Source of the DNA: Gnomoniopsis sp. IMI 355080
Lineage: Eukaryota > Ascomycota > Sordariomycetes > Diaporthales > Gnomoniaceae
Assembly: GCA_027946555.1 (NCBI GenBank)
Contig: JAPEVC010000115.1
Span: forward strand, 53,641-117,640
Length of the DNA: 64,000 nucleotides
Direction of reading: 5' to 3'
Under the pieces are notes generated by a model. That model saw only the letters and a program-made list of their open reading frames with translations, was not told where the DNA came from and ran no database searches. Made by a program: the position numbers and the translations under genes. Of this stretch, positions 26,985 through 40,580 are shown piece after piece (positions within the stretch are counted from its first letter, which is position 1; each line of letters begins with the position of its first letter).

Positions 26985-28817
26985 CTAATAGCCAACCTGG
27001 CCGGGCATCTTTCCAAGTGAATGTGTGTTCTGAGTCTGTGGAGGCAGGTGGTTGTGGCAGAAGATCTTCTTGGCGCCCTTGCCGTTGAGAGATGTCTTCT
27101 TTGTAGCATCAATGACTACCACGGGGTCCTCGTAGCTCTCCAGTTGACAGCACTCGATGTTCTTGACCCATCGGTGGGTGAGAATCTGCTCCAAGGAGGC
27201 ACGCTTGTCGGGATCGGGATTGAGCATCATCAATAAAACCCGGCGCAAGGCTGGTGGGTTCATGAAGCGATCGAAAATCATATATGAAGGGTAGTCGGAC
27301 TCAGTGATGCTGGCGTTTCCATCAGGGTGTTTGGCGTTCCACCTGTCAAACGACTTCACAAGAGCTGTGTATTGTTCACAGCCTGGTTTGCCTTGCCGTG
27401 CTGCAGGCCACAAAGTAGAGCCGCACATAAGGGCAATCAGGACAATGCCCGCACCCCACACATCCAGCCCACGGGGATCATATTTCTTTTCCTTTGCAAG
27501 AACTTCAGGTGCAATGTAGGGCTCACTGCCACAGACACCTGGGTTGCACAAGCGGATCTCGCCCATCTGCCGACCACACTCACCACCGGACTCCCTGGCC
27601 CCTGGATGTATTCCGGTAAAGACTTCAGACACACCGAAATCGGTAATCTTCAGTTTACTGTCCTTGGTGAGGAGCAGGTTCTCAAGCTTGACGTCTCTGT
27701 GTGCAATACCGTTGGCATGCAGGTAGTTCAGACCTTGAATGAGCTGCTTGAAAAGACACAAGCGATCATTCTGCCTGTCCTCGCCCTTCAGATGTCCTTT
27801 CTTGATAAGGCTGAACAAATCGCCCTCAGAACAGTACTCCATGACGTGATTCCATCGCCCGTGATCAACACACAGGCGGACCGTCTCGATGATGTTCGGG
27901 TGGTGCAGACTCTTTGCAATGCTGTATTCAGATTTGACCTTCTTCTCATACTCCTCCTTTGTCTCTGTTGAAGACTTGCCGCGGAACTCCTTGACAGCAT
28001 ACAGCTCGGTGGGGAAGCCTTTCTTGGCCATGACACGGACTCGAGCTGTAGCTCCCTTGCCAAGTCCATCACGATGCCTGCCAAAGAGTTTGTGCTGATT
28101 CTCATATTCTTTGGCCAAGTCACCAATGTCGATAACGAAATCGTCAGGCAGGCTTAAGCTCAACCGTCGGGCCTTGACTCCAACACCTTGCTCTGCATTC
28201 ATCCAGAGCACTTGTCTGGCACGAATTGGCTCGCCCGGCATGGCACTCTGGAGGTCAGGGCGCTTGTTTCCATTATCGAAACTCGAGGCCCTCTTCCGGT
28301 CGGATGCCTTGTTTGACGATCGTCCAGTGGCAAAGTTGACAACTTTATTGCGCACAGAGAAGCCGGTGGATGCGCGATTCTTCTTAGACAATTGCTCGTT
28401 AGGCGGCTCCTGAGTCGTCAAAAATTTCTTGTTTTGCTTTTGACTCTCGCCATTTTCTGATGGAGAGGTCGGCGAAGGGGGCGTTGTCGAATGGGGAGTG
28501 GTTCCGGATGAGCGGGCCATAGACCATCGCCGGTCGGGAGCGTCTCCATTGTACGACTGAGTGGAGACCACGACGGGAGCCAAATTGTCGGACGGACCGT
28601 TGGGCTTCCGATTTGAAGAGAAGAGGTTGGACATGGTGCGCTTGATTTTTGAGGACGAGGACCCGCGGGTACTACGGCGTCGATCCTGATTGGGAGTGGT
28701 GGCCAAGTCGTCTGAGGAAGTCCGGGAGGTTGCGGTTAGCGGCGAGATGGTGTCTGCAATCGCGGGCTGAGTTGAGGAGTGGACCGGCTTCAGGGTGTTG
28801 TTCTGTTCCTGATCCTC

Positions 28818-28854
<37 letters not shown>

Positions 28855-29478
28855 GACTGTGACTGTGCGGGAGCGGCCCCGGAAGAAAATGAGAAGTTAT
28901 TGGCGAATGGACTCGGGCGCAACTCGAGGTTGGCCTTTGATGGCTCTTCTGAGGGAATGGAGGGGAAAGGGACAAGCGTGTTATCGTGGTCGCGAGTCCG
29001 GACTGGAGGAAATTCCGAGGACTGTCTTCCGCTCACAGGGGTGACGGGTTCGTTGCGCGACCCTACTGTTTCGGAATCTTCATCGCTCTCTTCGGGGATA
29101 GAAGTGGTCAGTTCGGTAGGAAATTGAAGTGATGAGGAGGAGGATGAAACACTGGAGTCATCAGGGCGTGGGAATTCTAGAATTTGATCAAAGGAGTTGA
29201 GTTAACATGCTCGCTTTGTTTCTGGGAGGGTTCTTGTGGTGTCTAGGATCTAGGGAAGCTGTGGGGGGCGAGGGTAAAGGGTGTTGTTGCAGGCAGACAG
29301 ATTGATGTGGGTTGGAAATACCTTGACTCGCAGCAAGTGGGCCTCGGCCTTGGGAGGCGAGGGTCTTGGAAGGCTGAGGCGGATGAGAAGAGACTGCAGG
29401 AGCAGCTGCAGTGGTTGTAGGTTGTTGTGGTGCGGGAGTTAAAGCCAAAGCACTGGCTGACGGGGCGGCAGTAGCCAT
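26985..29478 (-). CDS. sat4: Sat4/Hal4-type serine/threonine protein kinase
   Basis: The yeast relatives Sat4/Hal4 and Hal5 are cytosolic kinases that stabilise plasma-membrane potassium and nutrient transporters. Two exons on the minus strand, 29478-29322 and 29176-26985, give 782 residues. The splice joins ...AASQ to EFPRPDDSSVSSSSS, and the downstream exon then stays open to the kinase. The N-terminal 400 residues are disordered, with a 12-residue glutamine run at about 161-172. The kinase domain covers about 418-735: a Gly-rich GKGATARVRV, K448 in YAVKEF, HRDVKLENLLL (D547), DFGVSEVF (D565) and the insert typical of the Hal group before YIAPEVLA. The ending DRFMNPPALRRVLLMMLNP and HRWVKNIECC is characteristic of Sat4/Hal4. 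ATG 29478 is the first true ATG in this frame. The polyglutamine is mostly one pure CAG-type triplet run. Confidence 0.92.
28821..28853. repeat. (CTG)11 triplet repeat in sat4
   Basis: Eleven perfect CTG triplets on the + strand (CAG on the coding strand) encode most of the polyglutamine tract in the disordered N-terminus of the Sat4-type kinase. Length is likely to vary between isolates. Confidence 0.95.
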
Positions 29479-32400
29479 GGCGGGTGACCGGCTTGTTGTT
29501 GGGGGCCGGCGGCGATGAGCGGCGGAATAGGAATGCAGGGAATGCAAGAAGGTTCGGTTGATTATCAAGATTCGTTTGGAGATCAGCAAGTGGCCCGGTT
29601 AAGAGAAAAAGCCACTGTGCTCAGAGCCCTGGTGTGGTGCTAGAACGCAAGCCCAACTGACAGTAGTCTCGCTCTTGAAAAGAGACGGACCCAATCCTCA
29701 CAGACCTGTCAGACTTGGTAGCTTGGCTCAACTTGGCTCGACTTGGACAAGTCGGAGAGCACTAGGACGTCAGTGAGCGAGCCCGTGGGGGAGTGGCTCC
29801 TTTGAATGATCCGACGAAGACTGGGCTGGACACAGGAATATCAAGAAATAATAAACCTGTCCGTCGGTCGGAGGGACCGAGTAAAAAAGACCGTACTGGA
29901 ACCCTACTTGCAGTGGTCCCAAACTCAAAACTCGATTTGCTGAGCCGCGGAAATGGTGGATGAGGTTGGCTGATAGGGCCGCTGATGTTTCCGAAAATTC
30001 ACCGGGGGTACATCCAGGCTAAATGCACCACCCTCCACTACTGACTCCTAGGGTCCTTGATGCTTGTATGTGTGCAGGGGAGGTATTGTAATGTATCCGT
30101 ACTGTACCACCGTGGGTGGTAGTATGGAGGGGTTTGAAGGTCTCGGCTTGTTCTGGTCTGGGCTGTGTGGTCAATGGCGTCGTTGGTGGGTGCTGATCTC
30201 TTCGTCGTTGTGATTTTACTGTGAGGACAAACAAGACAGGTTGATCCACTGGAGACGGAACGGTCAGTGGCCACCTTGGACGTCTTGTAATAATAGACGT
30301 CGATGCTCTCACAATGTGTGACCAATGCCCCCCTATGCCGAGCGATTCAACCGCTTTACTGCCAAGCCTGTTCGTCGCAGTGGACCGAGATTTGTGTAAT
30401 AAGTGCATGCACGTAGCTTCAGTCCGAGAACAGGGAGAAAGTTGGGAGCTGCAAGTGCAATTTGACGAAGAGGATGGACAGGAACGGTGGTGCTGTTGAG
30501 TGGCTGTTGTTGTTGAGTTCACGACGAATGCGGATTAAAACGGTGCAGAGCTGAGGATCGACCGTGCAAAGTTACCAAACTGAGATGGTGAGCTGTCGAA
30601 TGCCAAGAAGGTGGGTTGTTGTGCCGAAGTTATTAATAGAGGTAGAATCTGGAATGTAATTATTGCGCTCGAGAGCTAATAAAGGTGGGATGGTTGTCGT
30701 AGATGAGGGAGCTAGGTAGAGGTAGGTTGCGTTTCGAAAAGGAAGGAAAAAAGTGTTGAATGGAGATCGAGAGAACCGTCACCAGCAGCATGCAGGCTAA
30801 TGCATCGAAGGCAGAGAGATACATGCGATTGCGCAGGGTACAGACACGCACTGCACGCTACCTAGCTAGCTAGTATCGCACAGTCAGGAGAAAGGTGATG
30901 ATCAAGGTGGACATTGAATCAACTGCCAAGTCAATCGAGCGAAGCGATCTTCACTTGCACCCACTCCGGGGAATTTGTGGATTTTCCACATTGGCGCTGC
31001 ATTTGAACACCCCTGTCACGAGCAAAGTACCGATACTGTTCCGTCCACTCAGCTAAACAATGCTATGGTGTACTACGAGACGGGAGAGATATATACATGA
31101 TGTACTTTGCAGTGGTGAGATGATCGCACCGAGACGACTGTCGGACCTATGCTGACAGCAAATTCGCTGGCGCATAAATCGACGATGTAAATCAGGATCT
31201 CGAGGCCGGTTGCGGCATAATCTTGTGCCAGCTACGCGATCGTCTCAATCCCAGAGCTTAGATAACAAATTAGCAGAATCGCGATATCAGCAGCCAGGAC
31301 CCTCGAATTCACCCTGAAATTAGCACAGGTAGTTTTGATTTGACGGCAGTATACATAGAGAAGTGGATCGGGGTCACGAGATCAAAGTGAGAGTGAGGCT
31401 GTCCCTTGGCAAACAGCGCCTACTCTGGTTATGAGAAGTAAGAAGCAAAGCCGCGAAGCCATGGTCATTCATATAGCAGTGATCTCTGGAGAATGCCAAT
31501 ACGAGCAAGCGTAAAAATCAACTACTTACGCACATATCAGCCTCGTCGCGCACAGTTTGCACATCTCTGAGTGTTTTTCTCATCAGCCTCATGTCCGCCC
31601 ATCGCTAACAGCCATCGTCTCCTTGTACATGAGCGATTTTTATGCCAAATCCTGTGCCTGCCGTGCACGTACCAAGCTAGCGACTTTGTAGGCGCACGGG
31701 CATCCATACTAGTTTATATTCTGTGCCAACCGACTATCCCCGTTCTATCACCGAAGCGAATATTAGGGCGGTCCGTCTTCGGCGTATGTCTGCAACGTGC
31801 TGCGTGGTCTATTCTCGTCAACGCTTGCCCTTATTCTCAAAGTAGAAATATCAGATTGCTTCTTTTCGCTTTCACTGTATCTGAATATGCGTGCGCGTAT
31901 GTGTGTGTATTGTCCAATTGTGACGGCAAAAAGGCGCATAGTGTTTCCTGCCGACGAACTATTCTTGGCGTACAACGCCGTCTGGGGGTCCGTCAGTGGG
32001 ATACCACACCATTGTGATTTTTGCGTGGTATCGCGTGGCCATGGCATGTCAGCCTTGGAAGCCATCAGGGCATGTCCACTAATAATGAACATTACGCAGT
32101 ATATTAGCTCCACTGTCTACCTAGGTACTATGAATGTGCTCCTGACCGTTCGGTCCAGATAATCTTGACCCTGCTCGCTATCAACCTCATCTGTCAAATA
32201 TAGGGTCATCGTCAGACGCCGAGGCCCTTTGGCACTCTACCGTCCAGATTATGCGACTGCCATGTAGACAGTAAGACACCTACAAAGGCAATTCTTGTAA
32301 GCGATGGCCAGAACAAAGATCGGAGCGGACGTCAATAAGCGCGAGACCCCGAGCTGTACTTGGTATCATGGTGGGCCTTCTGTTGGGCCACTTGGCCTGC

Positions 32401-35400
32401 CCACCTTGCAGAAAGTCGTCCCCCACCCCCGTGCAGAAAGAAACCCTGGTCAAGCCATGTCAGAGTGTCAGGGAACTCCTGGGATGGAGTGTCGTCATTT
32501 CCAGAAATGCGGGTTGCATCCCTGCATCTCCCATTCGACGATCCGGAGACGAGATTTGGATTGTGGAGAGGAAGACCCCTTGTCTCACTACTAAGTACGC
32601 TGGCCCACGATACAGACCTCTGGCTGGATCTTCATTACAAACTTCCCATACGTACAAGAAATCACTGACAATGGACGGTTGATCGACTTTGTGCATGCCA
32701 ATGTGTCTTGTTGGCTCGGCACCTGTCCGGCTGTCGAGCTTCAAATTAGACGTCCCATCTCCATCTCTTCCGGTCAAGATCCGCTTCGTAATAATTTTTT
32801 GCTCCTGAGTTTTGCAGGGTCCAAATCCAATCGATGCTTGTCCGCTTTTTCCTTCTACCAAGAGGAACTAGGTTCGGGGGATCGTGATCTGCTTTACTTA
32901 CCACCCAGCCTCGGGCGCTTGAGTTTGCAGCGACCGCCACAAGCGGTGCTCTCGTGTTCGTAATTTCGCAATTCAGGTTCCATGTTGAGCTTTGGTGTGG
33001 CCCAGAAGAAGCCTTGCCTTTTCCCGCGGTTCGCGAGTATATTTATCATGTTTCCCCAACGCCGAGACCATCGTTAGAGGGACTAGTCGCCTCGCCCAGC
33101 CTTATATGCTACTACTCCTGACCTTCGACAAATTCTCGGATTCCGCCAGTCTGGTGATGGAACACCAGTCTCATGCACGCGACTCTTGGAAGCTGCCAGG
33201 AACAATTCGTGCTTACGCTCGTGGTCCACCGAATCTGCCATCGAACTTCCAGCAGTCTTGGCTGACAAAAAAGTGACGAAAGTCCGCATCTAGGTGGGGC
33301 AGCCCTCATGATCAGCCGACGGGTTGAATGCGAACAATTCGCCAATTCAATGGGAACACAAGCCGCTGGACCGGGAATGGGAATACTCTCCTGCTTCCAG
33401 CCAGTCCTGCCAGTCCTTGCGGCCCTCCTGGCCCGGCTGCAAGGACTCGGCAACCTTCTAACCGGTAACCCGCAGTGAAACCCTTTCCCACGCCCGGCTG
33501 CAACACCCCCACATCTTCTCTTGCTGTAGAACTATGTGCTGCGACTGGCTCGCTTCGAGTGCAAAGCCAATTCTTCACACAGGAATGCACCGACATGCAT
33601 CCATACCATAGTAGTAGGTACATGACCGGCCTCGGGAATCGGACCCTTCCTCGTGACGCCTGACCCCGGCGCATTCCCGACGAATGGAAGCTTGAGTCCA
33701 GACGTAGGAGCTCGTTGGCAGATGCAAGACGACTCCTAGTATGCGGTTACGAAGCTGGCCTCGACTCGCATCCTCTTGTAAAAGAATACCTGAAATTTGG
33801 GGTCCAAGGATGAGATTGCCCGCCTACCCAGGTAGCAGAAAGCTTGGCACTTCAATGATCTTGGCGTCGGGTGGCCACTCCTGTCCTCGAGGCTGAGGTA
33901 TCACAAACCTAATTGAACCCCATCATTATAAAGCAACAAGGATATCGGTTAACTCTGTCCCGGAGCTTCGGTAACAAATCAACGTGCTGCTGGTCGTAGT
34001 TCCGAGCAGGTGCTCTGGTGCCCTAACAATGGCAACGATCAAATCTTGCCACTTCCTTGAAGACAGTGTTTGAAATCTTCCACAAGGAACTTGAAAATCG
34101 TCAATGGGCATCCGAGTTCGGGCCTACTCTCGAACACAAGACTATTGGGCGGCTCACTGCATCTGTCCTTGCCCAGAAAGTATATCACACTGCATACCTA
34201 CCTAGCATCGTGAGTTTCAGAGCATGCAACCGCCTTTCACCCCCACGACGAGGACAAAAGGAAAACCGGCACAGGAGTTCTCTTCCTGCAGTACGATCCC
34301 ATGCCGGCCTTCGCATGCGTACTCTCAAGTAAAAGGAGCACCGCGTGCAATTGGTCAAGTTCTCCATCGCACGAGCGAGGCTGTCGACCGGTCCAGGCGC
34401 GCGGTCTCCAAGGAGCGGTGAGATGTGGGTTAGCGGTTGCTCAAATTGGCTGGCTGACTGGGTGTGGCTTTTCTTTGCTGCATGGAGTATTATTTTCCCA
34501 TTGTTTCCCAGTCACAAATCGCTACGCGATGCCAACTTTTCATCATGGCCCCTGAATCAAAAATCCGGGGGAAATGCAGGGCGAAGTTGGCCTCGTGATC
34601 TCTTACCGCCTTCGTGCTCTTCCCGGGATGTATTACGAGGACCCAACGACGAGGCTGCAGAATGTCTACCGTGCGGCATACATGGGTCTGCTAAGCCCCA
34701 CTCTTGAGAATGGGTATGTTCATAGGTCAAAAGATCACGGTCGTTTCCCTCCAGCAGAGTGCTAGCGGGAATCAACCGTTCATCTCATCCACACAGGTCG
34801 ATTTGGCTGAACAGGAACATCTGGGATCCTCAAAGACCGGTCAGATCCCTCTGACAATTTGGCCCGGACATGGCACTATTACAAGCTTCCAACCAAATTG
34901 TTCAAGTAGCGGGTAAAGTCAGCAGTTACTACAGCGGCTGAATTGTCTCATTGTCAGCTCTGAAGCGGCTCAAAAGCTGGCGGCGTCCTTTCTATTGAGT
35001 CTTGTTTTTAAGGTTAATCTGGTTCGACTTTAGCCTGCTAGACTCAAGTTTAAGCTCTCGCGCTTCTGCAACTGGCCCAAACAACGAATGACGAAGGCGC
35101 TATTTGGGTTGGGTATTATGCTGTCGTTGACTTCAACCCCCACCGCGATAATCTCGGCAGCGACGGCTCTAGTCTTCGCTTGATTTTCGCATTATCACAT
35201 GAAAATTTGCGACAAGTCGGAAGCAAGTGCAAATACCATCGTTTCGTACCATGTGGCATCAACAACCGGCACATCTGGGGGAAAGGGGGGGGCTATGGCG
35301 AGCTCGTGGAATCATGTTGTCAAGCGACGATTTTAAGTTTCACGAGCGTTGCAATGGGAGGGTGACGATGGACTCGACTAGCATGGCTCTTAATAGGGTC

Positions 35401-38400
35401 CTGGGACAACCAGAACATCTAGCGCGAGCCAAGCACAGCCAAGCTGCTGGTTCGCGAGATCTCTGCATTGGGCCGACGCAGATCTCGTCTCACTGCCTTG
35501 CGCTGTCTTCTCACCGCAACTGTTTTCGACGAGAGCGAGATAGTCAAAGCTGTGCTTCTGTCCTATTTGAAAGACCCTGCGTAGTTGGGAGAAGGGTTAC
35601 TACATCCTTCTCAGTTTCGGGGTGCTTGGGTTACTGGGTTTATGCATCCTGTAAGATACTCTCCGAAGATGAGGAAGTTCGCGAATTGCAAGTCTGCCTT
35701 TCCGGGACAACATCGGGAGCCTCTAACAGGTTCGAGGAGCTCGACTGTGGTTGAGGTGGGCAATGTCGAAGACTGACCAATATTTGCGCAACATCGACGA
35801 GCACGATCACCTGATACCACGGTTATTGTCATTCCGTCGCATCGATCTGCAGTGTCCCTTCCCTGAATCTCCCACAATTAGATCTGTTGCTGTCACCCAC
35901 CTTACCAATAATCAACCACCTTACGTATACCCTTTACCCAAAACCACCTGGCGCTGCCTACCCTACTCATGCCTATCTGCAACTAGGCGGATCGAGGCAA
36001 TTCGAGGCACTGCCGGGCCTTTTCCCCTCTGTGAACAGGGTTACAAGCGCGGAAAGTATTCCTGGTGCGTCTAATAGGTAACATCACAGGGTTTGGGTCT
36101 TTCTTGATCGGTTCGATTTGTGTGAACCACAGAGTCGGAAACGTGGGCAATGGTCAAGTTCCCAATTGTCCGTGGCTGGTTGCTTCAATTTGACTGCGTG
36201 GGTGGGTCTGAGACTGGGAAATTTGTCATGCGTCCGCGCACATGACAGCGTTGGAGATGCGCGCCAATGTCGGCTGGCTGGGCTCTGCCAGGTCGATTCG
36301 TTTTTACCGATAGAGAAATCTAGCCAGCGACTGGTACCTGATGGACGAGGGCTATCTCGAGCGTCATTCCCCGCCAGTTGTATCTGCGGATTTGTTTAGA
36401 GCATCGGTTCTAAGGGGCAGGGGCGTGATTCACTCGTGCTCAGCGAACCACGGTCACTTGGTTTTCCCCCCAGAGTTCGGAAAAAACTATCATCCCATGG
36501 CATCGCGACTGCATTCCCCGCTCCGTGAGGCCAGCCGTCAGGTCCTCATCGGTACCGTGCCCCCCGGTGAATGGCTCCGGATGGTAGCACGTCACCGTGC
36601 TACATACGGCAGGTTTGTACGCCAAGTCCGGTGATGCAGGAAATCTTGGTCAAGAGTAGCAGGCCTCGGCGGGGGCCATGGTGTCTTGGTGGAGCTGACG
36701 AACGTTGCCATTCCTGGACTGCCGAATGCTCTGGAACGCCTCGTGGCAGGAACCACAGGCCCCAGGCACGTCTCGAGTTGAGGGGGTGGGTGCTGGGTCA
36801 ACAGCCTTGATCTGGTGGGATGCTGTTCTCATGGCGTGGGGGAATGGCGAACTGGTAGCGAGTCGTTTTAGTGACGGGTGATGAAGAGATCGAGGATTGG
36901 CATGGCTGGTCAGTGTTGACTTGAGTCAGCGAGAAGCATCTTTGTACCGGTACATCATCGTCTAAGGTGGACGAAATGCGATTTTATTGGCAGAGTGAGG
37001 ATGATGAGGCTGATCACGGCGACAAATACCTTTTCCGGCGCGTGCGAGTTGATCGCTGCCCTTCGGCGAGATAATAACGACCTTCATTGGCCTTGCAGCA
37101 CTGGAAATGGGTCCTGCTACGAAGGGGAATCCGGTGACACTCGCAAGGCCATGACTTAGCACCCGACTTTATCGAGAGCCGCGCGAAAACGTGGGAGCCA
37201 AAGCGGCAGTCAGATGCGACAGCGTGGGGGCTCGTTGGCACGACACCAAGATGAGGGCCTTTGACAAGTTATAGGGCTGAGTTGACCCACGTCCACAGCT
37301 CTCCACGCCCTTCATTCGGCCATATGCAGTATGTGTGATCGATCGTTCGCCTTACGCCTTGACATATCAAAACGGGTAGCAAGGACCAGTGTCAAGCCTC
37401 AACATCAGCAGCTGGACGGCACGTCGGCTTACGCGCGAGTACCGTGAATAGTAGGCCTATTCCGTCGCTGCGGCCTCGGACACTCGGCTTTTTGCAGGAC
37501 ACACGCTGTCCAGTGGCTACAAAGTGTCCTTTGACTGTCACAAGGCTCGCAGCCCCATGAAAGTGGGCTCTCGCTGGAATTTTCGAGTCTGTTGTCTGGC
37601 TGCGTGGGCAACTTCATGAGTCCGCTCCCGAACGACGTGGCCGAAGCCCGGAACGTGCCCGGATTTGTGCGAGTCAGGCCCACTGTCCCGTTCCTGGCAA
37701 AAAGAAAAGGCCCGATTTCAACCAGCGGATCCTCAAGCGGCTACATCCACACAGGTCGCTCGAGCCCGTTTAGGGAGGCCGCTCTGTGCATTACCGGTAC
37801 CGGTGCCGAAGACTGCAGCAAGGACGTGTTGAAGGCTGGGTAGGTTTCATAGTCCAGGTTGAGACCCCACACAGCTCCCACCAACGGCCACGTTCAGATT
37901 GATATAGTACGGTTGGTGGGCGAGATTCGCCCATACAGCTTGGGAGAGTTGCTGCCAGTAGTTGGGTGGAATACACGTTCTGAAAGCAGACTGGCTGTTG
38001 CTGCAGCACTGGCACGGGCGGAAGTGTGATTCACTCTCAAGAAGACAGTCAGGCACGTCTTATCTCGCAGGCTCCATACTGCGGATTGCCTTGACCTCTG
38101 CGTATACCAGAGCTGACTGAATCAGAGCGAGTGGTCTTCAAAGACAGCGAGACTATGACAGCGAGGATGTTGCCATCTGATGTGCTATCTATCAGTGACG
38201 GCACGCAAGAGTCAACTCTCTGAGGGCTTAGATGGGGCCAGAATGCGGAAGTCCTGGCCGCGGAAGAGCCTGGTGCAGCAACAGCCACGAGACTTCTGAA
38301 ATATTCTACGATGACCATGACCTTATGTTAAGCATGAGCATATGCTGCATTTTGCACTTGGCCGGGAATGATCTGCCCTAGGAACCTGCCACAGTCTGCG

Positions 38401-38565
38401 AGATGGTATCGATGGTGTGGCTTCCCGTCTTATGGTAGTACACGAGTCTGAGACTGCAGTGTCCCGTATTGCAAGCGACCACAGTCATGGCCGACTGATG
38501 GAAGAGATGACAGCTCGGACCTCCGACGCACGCGCTTCCTCACCAGGCTTCAGGGTGTCTAGCGG

Positions 38566-38648
38566 ACCTACCGCATATTGGGGGATGTTTTTGATAGCTC
38601 GTTGAAGACCTACCGTATCTTGCGGGATGTTTCTGATAGCTCGTCAAG
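38566..38648. repeat. Imperfect 42-base tandem duplication
   Basis: Copy one, 38566-38607, begins ACCTACCGCATATTG and ends GATAGCTCGTTGAAG. Copy two, 38608-38648, begins ACCTACCGTATCTTG and ends GATAGCTCGTCAAG. They differ at a handful of positions and by one base in length. They are directly adjacent, so this is an old local duplication in non-coding DNA. Confidence 0.88.
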
Positions 38649-40551
38649 TATTTCATCAAAGTCCTAAATTTTTAATCTCTCGTGATGCGGCGCCAGGCTG
38701 TAATCAATCATTCGACATTCGATGGTATGCACCAAATTCCTTGCCCCCGCGTGCATGTCCTTTTGGACCCTTGATAAATGTGGCGCCTCAGATTAGGGGT
38801 CCAATTTGCAAGCGAGGTCGGGGTAATCGGTAAATCAGACGCGGGACTAGACGACGTCCAGATTATCCGGGGAAATGCACGTGGGATTCATAGATGCTTT
38901 TTGCGTTGTGGGGGGTTGTCTTCAACCGGTAAGATTGCTAGTCTCTGGTCCATATACTATGGTAGAGCCTCAGCAGACCTCCGAAGAATGACAAGGTGAT
39001 GCCCGGATGTTCAAGCAAATGGACAAGCTACCCAAATGAAGACGGCTTGACCGCCATGGTCTGCCTGACTACCCACCCAGGTACGCCGTACTCAGGTAGG
39101 AGGACAGGGAGCCGGCAGCCGGCAGGCTTCGCTCAAGCTGAAAAGAATTAAAGCACCGGCTGACGGGCCCGGCATGAATACCGGAAGACCAAATGCGTCC
39201 AAGGGCCACAGGGGCCCGGTTGTGATAGTATTGGCAGGAAGTGCGAGTCACTTGCTGGGAGGCAGTTTGAAGATTCTTCCTGGTAGTGGTGAATTCCTAA
39301 GTAGTCTTCATCTCAAGTTCGGATCCTTTCCGTTGGGCTGTGACTACCAGGTATGTAGGTACTCTACCTAGATACCCAACCAAGCAGAGCGCCTGACCAC
39401 AGAGCGAGCGAATGCAATATTGGTCAGGATTGTAAAAGATCAGAGTCCGGCAGGCGAAAAGTATTCGCCATGCAAGGAACAGCAAAGTGCCTGGAGAACA
39501 TATACCCAGTTGAGCAAGCACGGCAGGGGGGCAGGTGTAGTAATCAAGGGCAGATGGGAGGGATGGAAAGGAAGGGGAGACCCGAGTTGTGAGCGGGCCG
39601 TCCCTGCGTGCGTTGTCACCTGCCTGGATGCTAAATCTGGCCTGTCTGGCTCCTCACACCTATAGTACAGTAGCTGAGCAGACAGCCGAGGCAATCGGTC
39701 TGTCCTCAATTCCTCTGACAAGTCACCGGCTGATTGCTGAAGGACGGTGCTACGAAAGCAGTAAGGGGTGGCAATAGGGGAAGAGTGTAGCGATCGACAG
39801 GAGGTGGACGAGGTGCAGCTCGTGGTTGACTGCCACGTCTTCAGATAGCCTTGGCTCCCCAGAAGCAGAGATACCACAGCTCGGGTTGGTGTCGTACCAA
39901 AGTAGTCGGTAGTACGTGGTCAGCTTTGCCCTGAACAATACTGGCCTATCGTCGGCGAGGGCCTGAATCTGTACGCCGAACTTTGTCTCAATTTGCCTTT
40001 GAGCCATGATGCGGTGGCATTGCCGTTAGTGCTGTAGCATGTGAAAGAGCTAAGATGAGGGCTGGAAGGGCTTGCGCCGGAGTACGCCCGGACACCACAA
40101 TCAGTGAATGAATCCAAATACTACAGCACATGAAACTGAACAAACAGACTGTGTCCGGCAACGTGTTTGCTTCTGGTAGATGTTGAAACTGGTCTAGACC
40201 GCAGACTGCACACACCCTCACTCATTGACAACCCTTCCTCGCCAGGGCTGACAGACGCAGGCACAGGCACGCCTGGGCACAGCGCAGATGTCGCAGCCAG
40301 GTTCAGGTCTTTAGGGGGTCGGCTGCCAGCTCCCGTACAGCCGAGATGATGCCCAGGGTCTTCCTTGGAAAAGTCTTGATTGGCTACTAGAATCATTAGC
40401 CTGACCGGCCTGGCAGGCCTGGCCAGACCTCCGCGTAAGGTCTGCACTGCAGATCAACTCACACCCAGGAGTGCGTCAACACCAACATTGCCCAACAAGG
40501 GAGTCGCGTGTCGGGTTCAGCTCTCGGGCTTAGTTTTCCTCAACCTCTTTG

Positions 40552-40580
40552 GCACCGCACCGCACCGCAGCGCACCGCAG
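40552..40580. repeat. CACCG-type short tandem repeat
   Basis: Five-base CACCG units repeated several times with one interruption, in the C-rich upstream region of the 41142 gene. It may be part of its promoter or leader. Confidence 0.7.

Noticed and set aside
31571..36634. Many frames of 90-175 codons in the large gap, e.g. 35227-35754
   Set aside because: They overlap each other on all frames, carry no domain and have no consistent intron signals.
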